From the NCBI GenBank assembly GCA_029861675.1, contig JAOTYV010000242.1, positions 1 to 7,567 of the forward strand: a stretch of 7,567 bases of DNA. Reading direction: 5' to 3'. Below are positions 1 through 6,342 of this stretch, in pieces (the first letter of the stretch is position 1; each line of letters opens with the position of its first letter). The position numbers were made by a program, and so were the translations under genes. This DNA is from Alphaproteobacteria bacterium (GTDB lineage Bacteria; Pseudomonadota; Alphaproteobacteria; UBA8366). Below the pieces are notes generated by a model. That model saw nothing but the letters and a program-made list of their open reading frames with translations. It had not been told where the DNA came from and made no database searches.

Positions 1-665
1 GGGATGTATTGGCCGGTCAACTCGCGCCGGCGCCGGGCCCAGCGGCCGAGGACAATGGCGCCAATGATCCCGAGGATGAAGGCGAGCCCTACCCAGAGAT
101 AGGCCGGGTCTTCCTGGGGTACCGGGAACACCACGCCACGGTTCATCAGATAGGCGCCCTCGAAGGGCGTTATGGCCTGGCGCGGCGCAGGCAGGAACCG
201 GACCACGGTCGCCCAGAACAGGACATGCAAAACCACCGGAATATTCCGGCATACCTCCACGTAGACCGAAGCGACCTTGGACAACAGCCAGTTGCGCGAC
301 GTTCGGGCGATGCCCATGAAGACGCCGAGAATGGTGGTGAGGATGATGCCGACGAATGCGACGCGGAGGGTATTCAGCACGCCGATCCAGAGGGCGAAAC
401 CGTAGGTATCCTCGGAATCGTAGGCAATCGGCGATTCGCCGATACCGAAGCCGGCGTTCTCCGTGAAGAAATCCCAGCCCGTGGCGATGCCTTGGCGTTC
501 CAGATTGGCGTTCACGTTGACGTATAGATAAAGACCGCCGAGCACGACGCAGACGCCGAGAATCACCTGATAGGCGATGCCGCGGAAGGCCAGGCTGTTC
601 AGGATGGAGGTGTCGCCCTTCGGTTTCGCTCGAACCGCTGGCCCGTCGTCTGGGGCTTGCGCCAT
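1..665 (-). CDS. aapQ: General L-amino-acid ABC transporter permease AapQ (partial, C-terminus beyond left edge)
   Basis: Inner-membrane permease of a polar amino-acid ABC importer of the AapJQMP type, which moves amino acids delivered by the periplasmic protein AapJ. Translating the minus strand from the ATG at 665-663 gives 221 residues without a stop before the window ends. There is a hydrophilic N-terminus, a membrane segment at about residues 29-51, and a periplasmic loop carrying GWDFF and GFGIGESPI, typical of AapQ. The HisM-type permease core starts at about 91 with LNTLRVAFVGIILTTILGV, followed by the conserved YVEVCRNIPVVL segment (135-146). A further membrane segment lies at about 189-207. 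Family AapQ proteins are close to 400 residues, so roughly the last 45% is missing. It lies 82 bases downstream of aapJ in the same direction and is presumably co-transcribed with it. The identification rests on recognised motifs and on the neighbouring aapJ. Confidence 0.9.
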   Translation of the reverse strand, partial: MAQAPDDGPAVRAKPKGDTSILNSLAFRGIAYQVILGVCVVLGGLYLYVNVNANLERQGIATGWDFFTENAGFGIGESPIAYDSEDTYGFALWIGVLNTLRVAFVGIILTTILGVFMGIARTSRNWLLSKVASVYVEVCRNIPVVLHVLFWATVVRFLPAPRQAITPFEGAYLMNRGVVFPVPQEDPAYLWVGLAFILGIIGAIVLGRWARRRRELTGQYI

Positions 666-698
666 CTCAAATGTACTCTTGAATACTTTGCCGAACGG

Positions 699-735
699 AC
701 CCGGCCCGCCGCCCGTGGTGGGGAGCGGGCCGGGT
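699..735 (-). promoter_or_regulatory. Intercistronic GC-rich stem-loop between aapJ and aapQ
   Basis: A perfect 11-base inverted repeat, 699-709 and 725-735 (ACCCGGCCCGC against GCGGGCCGGGT), is separated by a 15-base loop. It sits between the aapJ stop (748) and the aapQ start (665). On the minus-strand transcript no U-run follows, so it is not a canonical intrinsic terminator. Stem-loops at this place in binding-protein operons are known to protect the upstream message or partly block read-through, which lets the binding protein be made in excess over the permeases. That role is inferred here. Confidence 0.6.
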
Positions 736-747
736 TGTTTATGGCAA

Positions 748-1779
748 TTACTTCATCGGGAAGCCGTACATGAGGCCACCCTTGGTCCACAAATTATTGA
801 TGCCGCGGTCCAAATTGAGCGGCGGGCCCCAGTTGGCGGCATAGATCTCGCCGTAGTTGCCGACCTGCTTGATGATCCGGTAGGCCCACTTCTTGTCGAG
901 CCCCAGTTTCTTGCCGAGGTCGCTGCTTTCGCCGAGCAGGCGTTTCACGTTCGGGTCGTTCGATTTAAGCATCTTGTCGACATTCTTCGAGCTGACGCCC
1001 CATTCCTCGGCGTTGAACGTCGCGTGGGTCACCCACTTGATGATGTCGAACCACTGGTCGTCGCCGGCGCGGACACCGATGCCCAAGGGCTCCTTGGAAT
1101 AGACGCCCGGAATGATCAGGTGCTCATTCGGATTCTTGGCATCGAACTGCTGATGGCCCGGCAACCCGGCCTGATCCATCGCCAGCACGTCACAACGGCC
1201 CGACATATAGGCACCGACCAGTTGCTTCGAGCTTTCGATGACCACCGGCGTGAACTTCATGCCCTTCGATTTGAAGAGCGATGCGATGTTCTTCTCCGTT
1301 GTCGATCCGGGGAAGACGCAGATGGCCGCGCCGCCCATTTTGTCGACGGTGGTGACGCCAATGGATTTGCGGACCATGAAGCCGGTGCCCGTGTAGAAGG
1401 TCGGCGGGCCGAAGTTGAGGCCAAGCGCCGAATCCCGGGTCAGGGTGATGGTCGTGGTACGCGAAAGCATATCGACTTCACCCGATTGCAAGGCGGGGAA
1501 GCGCTGGACGCTGCCGAGCGGGATGTATTTCACTTTTTCGGAATCGCCGAGAACGGCGGTGGCCACGGCGCGGCAGAAATCCACGTCCAGGCCCTTCCAT
1601 TTGCCCTTGCTGTCGGCGATGGCGAATCCATACCGTCCCTGATGGACGCCGCAGATCAATTCGCCGCGCGCTTTCACGGCCTTCAATGTCGGCCCGTCTT
1701 CGGCCAGCGCCGGCGTCGCCCCGGACGCGATGGCGCCGGCAACCGCGACGGCCGCGAATGCTCTCACTATTTTCTTCAT
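748..1779 (-). CDS. aapJ: General L-amino-acid ABC transporter periplasmic binding protein AapJ
   Basis: Periplasmic solute-binding protein of 343 residues that captures L-amino acids and hands them to the AapQM permease. Residues 1-26 form a Sec signal peptide (KK, hydrophobic core, cleavage after ALA, before EDGP). The mature protein carries AapJ-family features in order: LICGVHQGRYGFA (about 41-53), LDVDFCRAVATAV (64-76), SVQRFPALQSGEVDML (90-105) and the ligand-binding stretch SRTTTITLTRD (106-116). A DVLAMDQAGLPG segment follows in the second lobe, and the C-terminus has NYGEIYAANWG and NNLWTKGGLMYGFP. Length matches the family (about 340). The ATG is preceded by AGGGAG at 1788-1793 with an 8-base spacer, which supports the start. 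The gene is followed by aapQ. Within the 142 bases upstream, a CATAAT -10-like hexamer is visible but lacks a good -35. Substrate range cannot be read from sequence. Confidence 0.93.
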   Translation of the reverse strand: MKKIVRAFAAVAVAGAIASGATPALAEDGPTLKAVKARGELICGVHQGRYGFAIADSKGKWKGLDVDFCRAVATAVLGDSEKVKYIPLGSVQRFPALQSGEVDMLSRTTTITLTRDSALGLNFGPPTFYTGTGFMVRKSIGVTTVDKMGGAAICVFPGSTTEKNIASLFKSKGMKFTPVVIESSKQLVGAYMSGRCDVLAMDQAGLPGHQQFDAKNPNEHLIIPGVYSKEPLGIGVRAGDDQWFDIIKWVTHATFNAEEWGVSSKNVDKMLKSNDPNVKRLLGESSDLGKKLGLDKKWAYRIIKQVGNYGEIYAANWGPPLNLDRGINNLWTKGGLMYGFPMK

Positions 1780-1921
1780 TGCTGTTGCTCCCTGCTCAGA
1801 TTGACTGGACGCGGACGGCGGGCGCGTCTCCCTTTGTTATTCAGTGCCGTCGAATTCGGATGATTATGAACTCTTCACCCTTCATCCCCTCGATTCAAAT
1901 TGTTTCAGCGGTCTTGAAAAA

Positions 1922-3133
1922 CTAATCGAGCGTCATCACCGTGCCCGGCTTCACGGTCTTTACTTGCGGATCGGGGAAAACAGGCAATGATTTCAATCCG
2001 CTACCAGTTACCACCAGGACCACTTGGTCGTCGTCCTTGACGATGTTATTGTCTCTGCTCGCGTGCAGTGCGACCGCCGTGGTCGCCGATTCCGGGCACG
2101 GGAAGAGTCCTTCCAGCCGCGTCATCCGTTCGGTGGCGCGGATCGCGTCTTCGGTGCTGACCGCGACCGCGGTGCCGCCGGATTTCCGGATCAATTCGAG
2201 GACGGCCTTGTCGCCCGGCGGTTTCGTCGATTTGAGCCCGCCGGGCGGGACGTCCAGGTCGGTCCAGAGTTCGGCGTGGTCCGCGCCCGCCTCGAACGCC
2301 CGGACGATCGGTGCGCAGCCCTCGAATTGCGCGATGATGAGCTTCGGCAGCGCGCCCTCGACCCAACCGAGGCGGCGCAATTCCTCGAAGGCCTTGTAAA
2401 TGGCAATGGCGCCAAGCCCGCCGCCGCAGGGATAGACCAGGGCATCGGGCAGGGTCCAATTCATCTGTTCGGCGATTTCGTAGCCCATCGTCTTTTTCCC
2501 CTCGAGCCGGTAAGGCTCCCGAAGGGTGCCGATATTGGTCCAGCCATTCTCGCGAACGGCGTCGGCGACCATGCCGCCGGCTTCCTGCCACGGGCCGTCG
2601 AGGATGAATGTCGGTGCGCCGGAAAGGACACTTTGCTGCAGGCTGCCGGGCAGCACATCGTCGGGCAGCAGGTTGACGCAGGTGAGGCCGCCGCGGGCGG
2701 CATAAAGCGCCCAGGAGCCGGCGGCGTTGCCGGAGCTGTTGTGGACGACGGTGCCGGCGCCCAGTTCGCGCATGCGGCTGACGGCGCAACTGGCGCCCCG
2801 GTCCTTGAAGGTGCCCGACGGGTTGCGCCCCTCGTCTTTGGCCCAAAGTTCCTTGAGGCCAAACTCGCGGGCGAGCGCCGGCGCCGGCAGCAGCGGCGTC
2901 CAGCCTTCGCCGAGCGTCACCGCGTTCGCCGGTTCGGCCAGCGGCAACATCGGGGCGTAGCGCCACATGGATGCCGGTCCGCGGGCCAGCGAGGCGCGGT
3001 CGACTTCCGCCTTCAGGCGTTCCAGATCGTACCGGACCTCCGGAAAATCGCCGGGCGCGGCGGAAAACGGACCGGCCGCGGTGTCGGTGGTTTTGCCGCT
3101 CGCCCAGTATTCGATCCTGTCCACATACTTCAT
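1922..3133 (-). CDS. thrC: Threonine synthase-like PLP-dependent enzyme
   Basis: Fold-type II PLP enzyme, most like group-2 threonine synthases, which convert O-phosphohomoserine to threonine. From the ATG at 3133 it has 403 residues. Visible motifs: YDLERLK (36-42), GEGWTPLLP (75-83), NPSGTFKDRGAS (104-115) with the probable PLP Schiff-base lysine at 110, SSGNAAGS (133-140), the phosphate-binding PCGGGLGA (235-242), and TGSGLK near the end (376-381). The reading frame continues upstream to a TTG at 3205, adding 24 residues that do not resemble the family. I prefer the ATG because the protein then begins MKYVDRIEYW, as family members do. The N-terminal zinc-ribbon cysteines of many relatives appear replaced (WASGK and SAAPGD). 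The gene lies 142 bases upstream of aapJ on the same strand. The symbol is tentative: it could be a paralogue with another substrate. Confidence 0.82.
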   Translation of the reverse strand: MKYVDRIEYWASGKTTDTAAGPFSAAPGDFPEVRYDLERLKAEVDRASLARGPASMWRYAPMLPLAEPANAVTLGEGWTPLLPAPALAREFGLKELWAKDEGRNPSGTFKDRGASCAVSRMRELGAGTVVHNSSGNAAGSWALYAARGGLTCVNLLPDDVLPGSLQQSVLSGAPTFILDGPWQEAGGMVADAVRENGWTNIGTLREPYRLEGKKTMGYEIAEQMNWTLPDALVYPCGGGLGAIAIYKAFEELRRLGWVEGALPKLIIAQFEGCAPIVRAFEAGADHAELWTDLDVPPGGLKSTKPPGDKAVLELIRKSGGTAVAVSTEDAIRATERMTRLEGLFPCPESATTAVALHASRDNNIVKDDDQVVLVVTGSGLKSLPVFPDPQVKTVKPGTVMTLD

Positions 3134-3144
3134 TGGAACATCCG

Positions 3145-3162
3145 ATTCAGTCCCAACTGAAT
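3145..3162 (-). promoter_or_regulatory. Inverted repeat just upstream of the threonine synthase-like start
   Basis: A perfect 7-base inverted repeat, ATTCAGT (3145-3151) and ACTGAAT (3156-3162), has a 4-base loop. It ends 11 bases before the preferred ATG at 3133, leaving a weak CGGA Shine-Dalgarno-like sequence between. It may be an operator or a leader hairpin that affects translation. If the TTG at 3205 were the true start, the repeat would lie inside the coding region and probably mean nothing. Confidence 0.3.
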
Positions 3163-3194
3163 TGATCCAATCCGGTCGCGATCCGCAATTGTTT

Positions 3195-3223
3195 ATGATG
3201 CGCAATCCCTTCCGGCATTACAA
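3195..3223 (-). promoter_or_regulatory. Weak candidate promoter for the threonine synthase-like gene
   Basis: On the minus strand, TTGTAA (3218-3223) and CATCAT (3195-3200) are separated by exactly 17 bases. Each hexamer matches the sigma70 consensus at four of six positions. Transcription from here would start inside the upstream TTG-initiated extension, in line with the ATG at 3133 being the real start. Matches this weak are common by chance. Confidence 0.2.
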
Positions 3224-3244
3224 CAATTCAGCCGCGCCAGCCCG

Positions 3245-3787
3245 TCACGGTGGCCCAAGCCTGGATTGGAGAGGGCTGTTGTGGACTAAGAGCTGAACGG
3301 CAGGATGCAGCACCCGGCAGTGCATTCGGCCCCGCCGACTTGCAAACACGATTTGAGGGAGGAATTCTTCGCCGGGTACCCGTTTTGCCGATCGGACTTG
3401 GTTCCGCCCTTGTTCTCGTTCGATCCGGTGTGTTCTTCGGACCGTAAAAACTGCCAGCGCCTCGCGGCATTCGGTGGCGCGCAATTTGAGTGCGGTCCAG
3501 CCGGCCGTGCAGCCGCCGGCGGCAATCGCCTGCTTAACGAATTGTGAGCAGGACGGTCCGTTATGCAGTGTGCGATGGGCGCAGGAAAATCCCTTGAGCG
3601 GGGACAGATACGCTTGATAGAGCTCGATCGCCGCGACGAGCGCGCGGGATGCACAGCGGTGGGGCGGGGTTTGTGCCGCGGTGTATTTCCAGTCTGCACC
3701 CAAATATTCGCTTGAATTTAGGTCCCGGCCAAAAGCACGCATTTGCAAACCGCGAGATGCACAGCGTCTATTGAGATTTCGTGTCAA
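3245..3787 (-). CDS. YidD-like membrane protein insertion efficiency factor, apparent frameshift in the tail
   Basis: The YidD family comprises small membrane-associated proteins that help YidC-dependent insertion of inner-membrane proteins. The continuous frame has 180 residues. Residues 49-112 carry the domain: ALVAAIELYQAYLSPLKGF, then C69, GPSCSQF with C80, an AIAAGG turn, GWTALKLRATEC with C107, and REALAV. After the T5 run at about 3451-3455 this frame becomes Arg-rich and unlike the family. The frame one base further continues LRSEEHTGS and ends in a Cys-rich tail, CLQVGGAECTAGCC, at a stop at 3286-3288. That tail resembles those of YidD variants, and its third-position GC is higher (about 75% against about 56%). 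One T fewer would join the two. The start is unsettled: TTG at 3787 overlaps the upstream stop (TTGA), while ATG at 3742 has no clear Shine-Dalgarno. It is not beside rnpA/yidC, the usual yidD location, so it is probably a paralogue. Confidence 0.65.
   Translation of the reverse strand: MTRNLNRRCASRGLQMRAFGRDLNSSEYLGADWKYTAAQTPPHRCASRALVAAIELYQAYLSPLKGFSCAHRTLHNGPSCSQFVKQAIAAGGCTAGWTALKLRATECREALAVFTVRRTHRIEREQGRNQVRSAKRVPGEEFLPQIVFASRRGRMHCRVLHPAVQLLVHNSPLQSRLGPP
3643..3766 (-). repeat. Short in-frame direct repeat in the 5' part of the YidD-like gene
   Basis: Two 16-base copies, 3643-3658 and 3751-3766, differ at one position (CGCTGTGCATCTCGCG and CGCTGTGCATCCCGCG on the minus strand). They start 108 bases apart, exactly 36 codons, and both encode RCASR in the YidD frame (residues 8-12 and 44-48). 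This suggests a small local duplication that lengthened the N-terminus, or chance. Confidence 0.5.
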
Positions 3788-4155
3788 CCGGCACGGATAA
3801 CCTCAACCGCAGGCGTTAAAAAGAGCGTTATGAAAACGCCGAAATAGGCCGCCGATTCCATGCGCCATCCGCGCCGCTCGGAACCGCGGGCAAAGAAATA
3901 CATAATGACCGCCGCCGACGCCGCCACGACGACCGGCGCGCTGGCGATGCGGGCAACGTCCCAGACCAGCCGGTCGAAGACGATGAAATCGAATTCCCAC
4001 TCGTAATACTGCAGCACCCAAATCAGGGAGCCGGCAAGAATGGCGAGCGCGACCCGGAGGATCCGAAACGGGAAGGCCCGGACGGCCTGGCGTTGTTCGT
4101 CATTGAGCATGCCGAATAAATACGGCAAAAGACGTTGAAATCTGCTTAACAGCAA
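3784..4155 (-). CDS. Small three-helix membrane protein of unknown function
   Basis: A protein of up to 123 residues that I do not recognise. Three hydrophobic segments are clear: about 32-50 (ILRVALAILAGSLIWVLQY), 67-88 (VARIASAPVVVAASAAVIMYFF) and 101-119 (SAAYFGVFITLFLTPAVEV). The loops are charged, with EWEFDF between the first two segments and ARGSERRGWRME between the last two. The positive-inside rule puts the second loop in the cytoplasm and the first in the periplasm. The start is uncertain: TTG at 4155 is immediately preceded by AAGG, which is too close for a normal Shine-Dalgarno, and ATG at 4110 (residue 16, MLNDEQRQ) lacks one. The stop overlaps a TTG of the downstream YidD-like gene (TTGA), which suggests translational coupling. 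It lies 39 bases downstream of the secreted-protein gene. Consistent reading frame and hydrophobic pattern support a real gene; no function is proposed. Confidence 0.7.
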   Translation of the reverse strand: MLLSRFQRLLPYLFGMLNDEQRQAVRAFPFRILRVALAILAGSLIWVLQYYEWEFDFIVFDRLVWDVARIASAPVVVAASAAVIMYFFARGSERRGWRMESAAYFGVFITLFLTPAVEVIRAG

Positions 4156-4194
4156 CCTTGCCGGGCGCTCGGAAACGGTGAGACCGCAATCCGC

Positions 4195-4713
4195 TTAAGA
4201 TTTCGGAATCAGATCGCCTTCCAGCGTGAACCGCCGGTCGGTCTTCGACGCGGCTTTGATCGTCATCGTGCCGACGCCCTTGAGGCCTTTGAACTTGCCG
4301 GTGCCGCTGACCACTTCCCAATGGCCGTAATCGAGCAGCTTGAACTTCGGTTTGCCGCCCGGGTTGGGCACGAAGATCGCGCGCACCAGCCATTTGACAT
4401 AGGCCTTGTCGCCGCCCGGCGCGGTGAAGACGAGATAGCCGCGCGGATCGCCCGAGACGCCGGGCGTGATGTCGTGCATGCCGAATTCGGTAACGGCGGC
4501 GCCGGCCAGCGGACCGCTGCCCTCGGCGGCGCCCTCGCGGCGCACGAACAGCACGAAGTGCTTGCTGCCGTCCTCGAAGTTGAGGCGCATCTTTTCCTTC
4601 GGCGCCAGCACCGCCGACACTTTCATCGAGGCCGCGCTTACGGGTGCGGCCGGTCCGGCGGCGAATAGGGCCGCGACGAACAGGCTCAAAATCAAAATAC
4701 GGATCGTCGTCAT
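4195..4713 (-). CDS. Secreted protein of unknown function, probably beta-rich
   Basis: A 172-residue exported protein. Residues 1-27 form a Sec signal peptide (MTTIRILILSLFVAALFAAG, cleavage probably after VSA at 25-27). The mature part has no cysteine. It is rich in alternating hydrophobic/polar stretches typical of beta strands: KHFVLFVRRE (51-60), GYLVFTAPG (92-100), AYVKWLVRAIFVPN (104-117), and a GTGKFKGLKGVGTMTI block at 137-152 followed by RRFTLEGDLI (160-169). The G-x-G-[KR]-[FY]-x-G-x-x-G-x-G-T pattern recalls small beta-barrel families such as DUF3224 and allene-oxide-cyclase-like proteins, but I cannot assign it. The ATG is preceded by GGGGAG at 4721-4726 with a 7-base spacer, a strong start signal. 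The next genes downstream are the small membrane protein and YidD-like genes, 39 bases away. Confidence 0.85.
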   Translation of the reverse strand: MTTIRILILSLFVAALFAAGPAAPVSAASMKVSAVLAPKEKMRLNFEDGSKHFVLFVRREGAAEGSGPLAGAAVTEFGMHDITPGVSGDPRGYLVFTAPGGDKAYVKWLVRAIFVPNPGGKPKFKLLDYGHWEVVSGTGKFKGLKGVGTMTIKAASKTDRRFTLEGDLIPKS

Positions 4714-4750
4714 CGAAATTCTCCCCGCGTTAAATCGAAAATCCCCCTTT

Positions 4751-4776
4751 ATTGCCTATAGCGCACCGGCGGCAAT
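4751..4776. repeat. Dyad element upstream of the secreted-protein gene
   Basis: ATTGCC (4751-4756) and GGCAAT (4771-4776) form a perfect 6-base inverted repeat with a 14-base spacer. It lies 38 bases upstream of the ATG at 4713, in the 149-base gap behind the hydrolase gene. The place would suit an operator or promoter-proximal site, but a 6-base dyad may be chance. No convincing sigma70 promoter is visible in this gap. Confidence 0.25.
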
Positions 4777-4862
4777 TACGCAGATCAAAGCTTCGCGAGC
4801 CGATACGCTGCGCATGTTGGGAAGAAGGGGCGTCGTCGGAGCGGGGGTCGGCGCAGGCGGCG

Positions 4863-5708
4863 CTACGGTTTCTCCCAGCGGCCCGCCTCGGCGGCGACCA
4901 TGAAATCGCCGATCATGCGGTTGAACAGTTCCGGCTCCTCGATCGGCAGCAGGTGGCCGCTCATCGGGAAGACGGCGAGGCCGGCGCGCGGCAGCGCCTG
5001 TTTCAGGAACAGGCTGCCCTCGATGCAATTGGCGTCCTGATCGCCGACGATGATCAGTGTCGGCACATCCATCGTGCGGAGGTCGTCCTCGATGTTCTGG
5101 AAGTTCGGCCGCTTGAGCGGCACGCCCACGGCCATATGCGCCGAGCCGATCGGATCGTGTTCGATAAGCTGATCGCGGAATTCGGCCCAGCCGCGCGGGT
5201 CCTTCTTCTTCATCGGCTGCCGGTTCGGCTTGTCGGCCTGGCCGCGGGCGACCCCCTCCATGCCTTCCTTGAGCAGCCGCTCGGCACGCGACGAGAAATC
5301 ATGCTCGAATTCGGCGCGGTCCGCCGCGTCGTGGACGCTGCCGTGGCCGCCGCCCGCGACCAGTAACGACAGGCAGCGCTCCGGCGCCTTCATGCCGAGG
5401 AAAACCGCCGTGTTGGCGCCGATCGACAGGCCGCAGATATGCGCCTTGTCGATATCCAGCGCGTCCATCATCCCCAGCACGTCGTCGCACAGGATGTCCT
5501 GCGAATAGGCGTTCGGGTCGTTCGGGATGTCCGATGGCGCATAGCCCCGGTACGAGGTAGTGACACAGCGGTAGCGCCGGGCGAAATGGCGCATCTGCGG
5601 CTCCCAGCTCCGGTAGTCCCCGGCATATTCGTGTAAAAACAGGATCGCCGTCCCGCTACCCGCTTCCTCGTAATACAGGTTGACGCCGTTGACGGAAATT
5701 TTGGGCAT
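4863..5708 (-). CDS. Alpha/beta hydrolase
   Basis: A 281-residue cytoplasmic alpha/beta-hydrolase-fold enzyme with no signal peptide. Visible parts in order: the N-terminal strands (MPKISVNGVNLYYEEAGSG), the oxyanion-hole region LFLHEYAG (24-30), the nucleophile elbow GLSIGA (93-98, Ser95), the acid site VGDQD (221-225, probably Asp225) and the catalytic His252 in SGHLLPIEEPELF. The full triad is present and length is normal for the family. The fold resembles 3-oxoadipate enol-lactonases and related esterases, but substrate cannot be told from sequence. The lid, at about residues 125-200, is highly charged (KPNRQPMKKKD). The start is backed by AAGGAAG at 5714-5720 with a 5-base spacer. The GST gene ends only 19 bases upstream on the same strand, so the two are almost certainly co-transcribed. 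Confidence 0.9.
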   Translation of the reverse strand: MPKISVNGVNLYYEEAGSGTAILFLHEYAGDYRSWEPQMRHFARRYRCVTTSYRGYAPSDIPNDPNAYSQDILCDDVLGMMDALDIDKAHICGLSIGANTAVFLGMKAPERCLSLLVAGGGHGSVHDAADRAEFEHDFSSRAERLLKEGMEGVARGQADKPNRQPMKKKDPRGWAEFRDQLIEHDPIGSAHMAVGVPLKRPNFQNIEDDLRTMDVPTLIIVGDQDANCIEGSLFLKQALPRAGLAVFPMSGHLLPIEEPELFNRMIGDFMVAAEAGRWEKP

Positions 5709-5727
5709 GGTGGCTTCCTTCTGGCTC

Positions 5728-6342
5728 TCAGCGGGGCGGCGGCAAGGTGCTGGACACCGACGGGCGTTCGCCGATCCTGTCGACCCACGCGCTCAGCTTG
5801 GGATGGCCCGTTCGCCAATCGTAGCCGGCCGGCCGGCCGTCGCGCCCGTGCAGCGCACAGGCGAGGGTGATCTGCGCCATGCTGAGCGGCCCGGCCATGA
5901 CCGGGTTGTCCATTTCCGCTTCGAAGGCGTCGGCGAGCCGATAGGCGCGCGCCTGCTCGTGGCCGATGATGAATTGTGAATGAATTTCCTCCGGCCGGTA
6001 AGTATATTCCCGCGACCACAGGCTGATGCCGTCGAGCATGCTGCGCGCCATGGCTTCGAGCCGCAGCGGTTCCAGGCCGTCGAGGCCGGGTGCCGGGGCG
6101 AATTGGGGATCGCCGTCGACATGATCGAAATAGTGGCAGATCAGCGGTGAGTCCTCCAGGCCGGTGCCGTCGTCGAGCAGCAGGAACGGGACCCGGCCCG
6201 ACGGGTTTATCTTGTAGTAGGGGCTGTTCTCGACGCGGGTTTTGGGCACGATGACCTCGACCCGGTCTCCAAGACCTTTTTCGAGCATGACGATGCGGGC
6301 CATTCGGCCATAGGGCGAGGAGAGGGTGGTATAGAGCTTCAC
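5728..6342 (-). CDS. Glutathione S-transferase family protein
   Basis: A 204-residue cytosolic GST. The N-terminal thioredoxin-like domain (1-75) begins MKLYTTLSSPYGRMAR, with Ser8/Ser9 at the usual catalytic place. It includes NPSGRVPFLLLDDG with the cis-proline at 52 (RVP), and LEDSPLICHYFD, where Asp64-Ser65 takes the place of the glutathione gamma-glutamyl-binding E/D-S pair. The helical C-terminal domain contains NPVMAGPLSMAQITLACAL (146-164), matching the family's N-capping-box/hydrophobic-staple area, and ends in HPKLSAWVDRIGERPSV. The start is GTG at 6342; the frame stays open upstream to 6930, antisense to the dioxygenase, but that extension is not GST-like. The GTG has AAAGGA at 6349-6354 with a 6-base spacer. 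It is the first gene of a pair with the hydrolase, divergent from the dioxygenase. Substrate is unknown; dehalogenation, ring cleavage or isomerisation are all family possibilities. Confidence 0.9.
   Translation of the reverse strand: MKLYTTLSSPYGRMARIVMLEKGLGDRVEVIVPKTRVENSPYYKINPSGRVPFLLLDDGTGLEDSPLICHYFDHVDGDPQFAPAPGLDGLEPLRLEAMARSMLDGISLWSREYTYRPEEIHSQFIIGHEQARAYRLADAFEAEMDNPVMAGPLSMAQITLACALHGRDGRPAGYDWRTGHPKLSAWVDRIGERPSVSSTLPPPR

Noticed and set aside
1825..1860. Possible sigma54 (-24/-12) promoter upstream of aapJ, suggested by GGCAC on the minus strand
   Set aside because: The GC of the -12 element is missing at the required spacing (AACAA is found), so it does not fit the consensus.
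577..1863. Long plus-strand open frame (428 codons) opposite aapJ
   Set aside because: It is antisense to a well-supported gene, has no recognisable domain and no clear ribosome binding site. Long antisense frames are common opposite GC-rich genes.
2024..3160. Long plus-strand open frame (378 codons) opposite the threonine synthase-like gene
   Set aside because: Its Arg/Gly/Ala-rich translation has no family motifs, while the minus strand encodes an intact PLP enzyme.
3134..3205. TTG start at 3205 for the threonine synthase-like protein
   Set aside because: The added 24 residues are not family-like and the purine-rich GGAAGGGA lies almost against the TTG. The ATG at 3133 gives the expected N-terminus.
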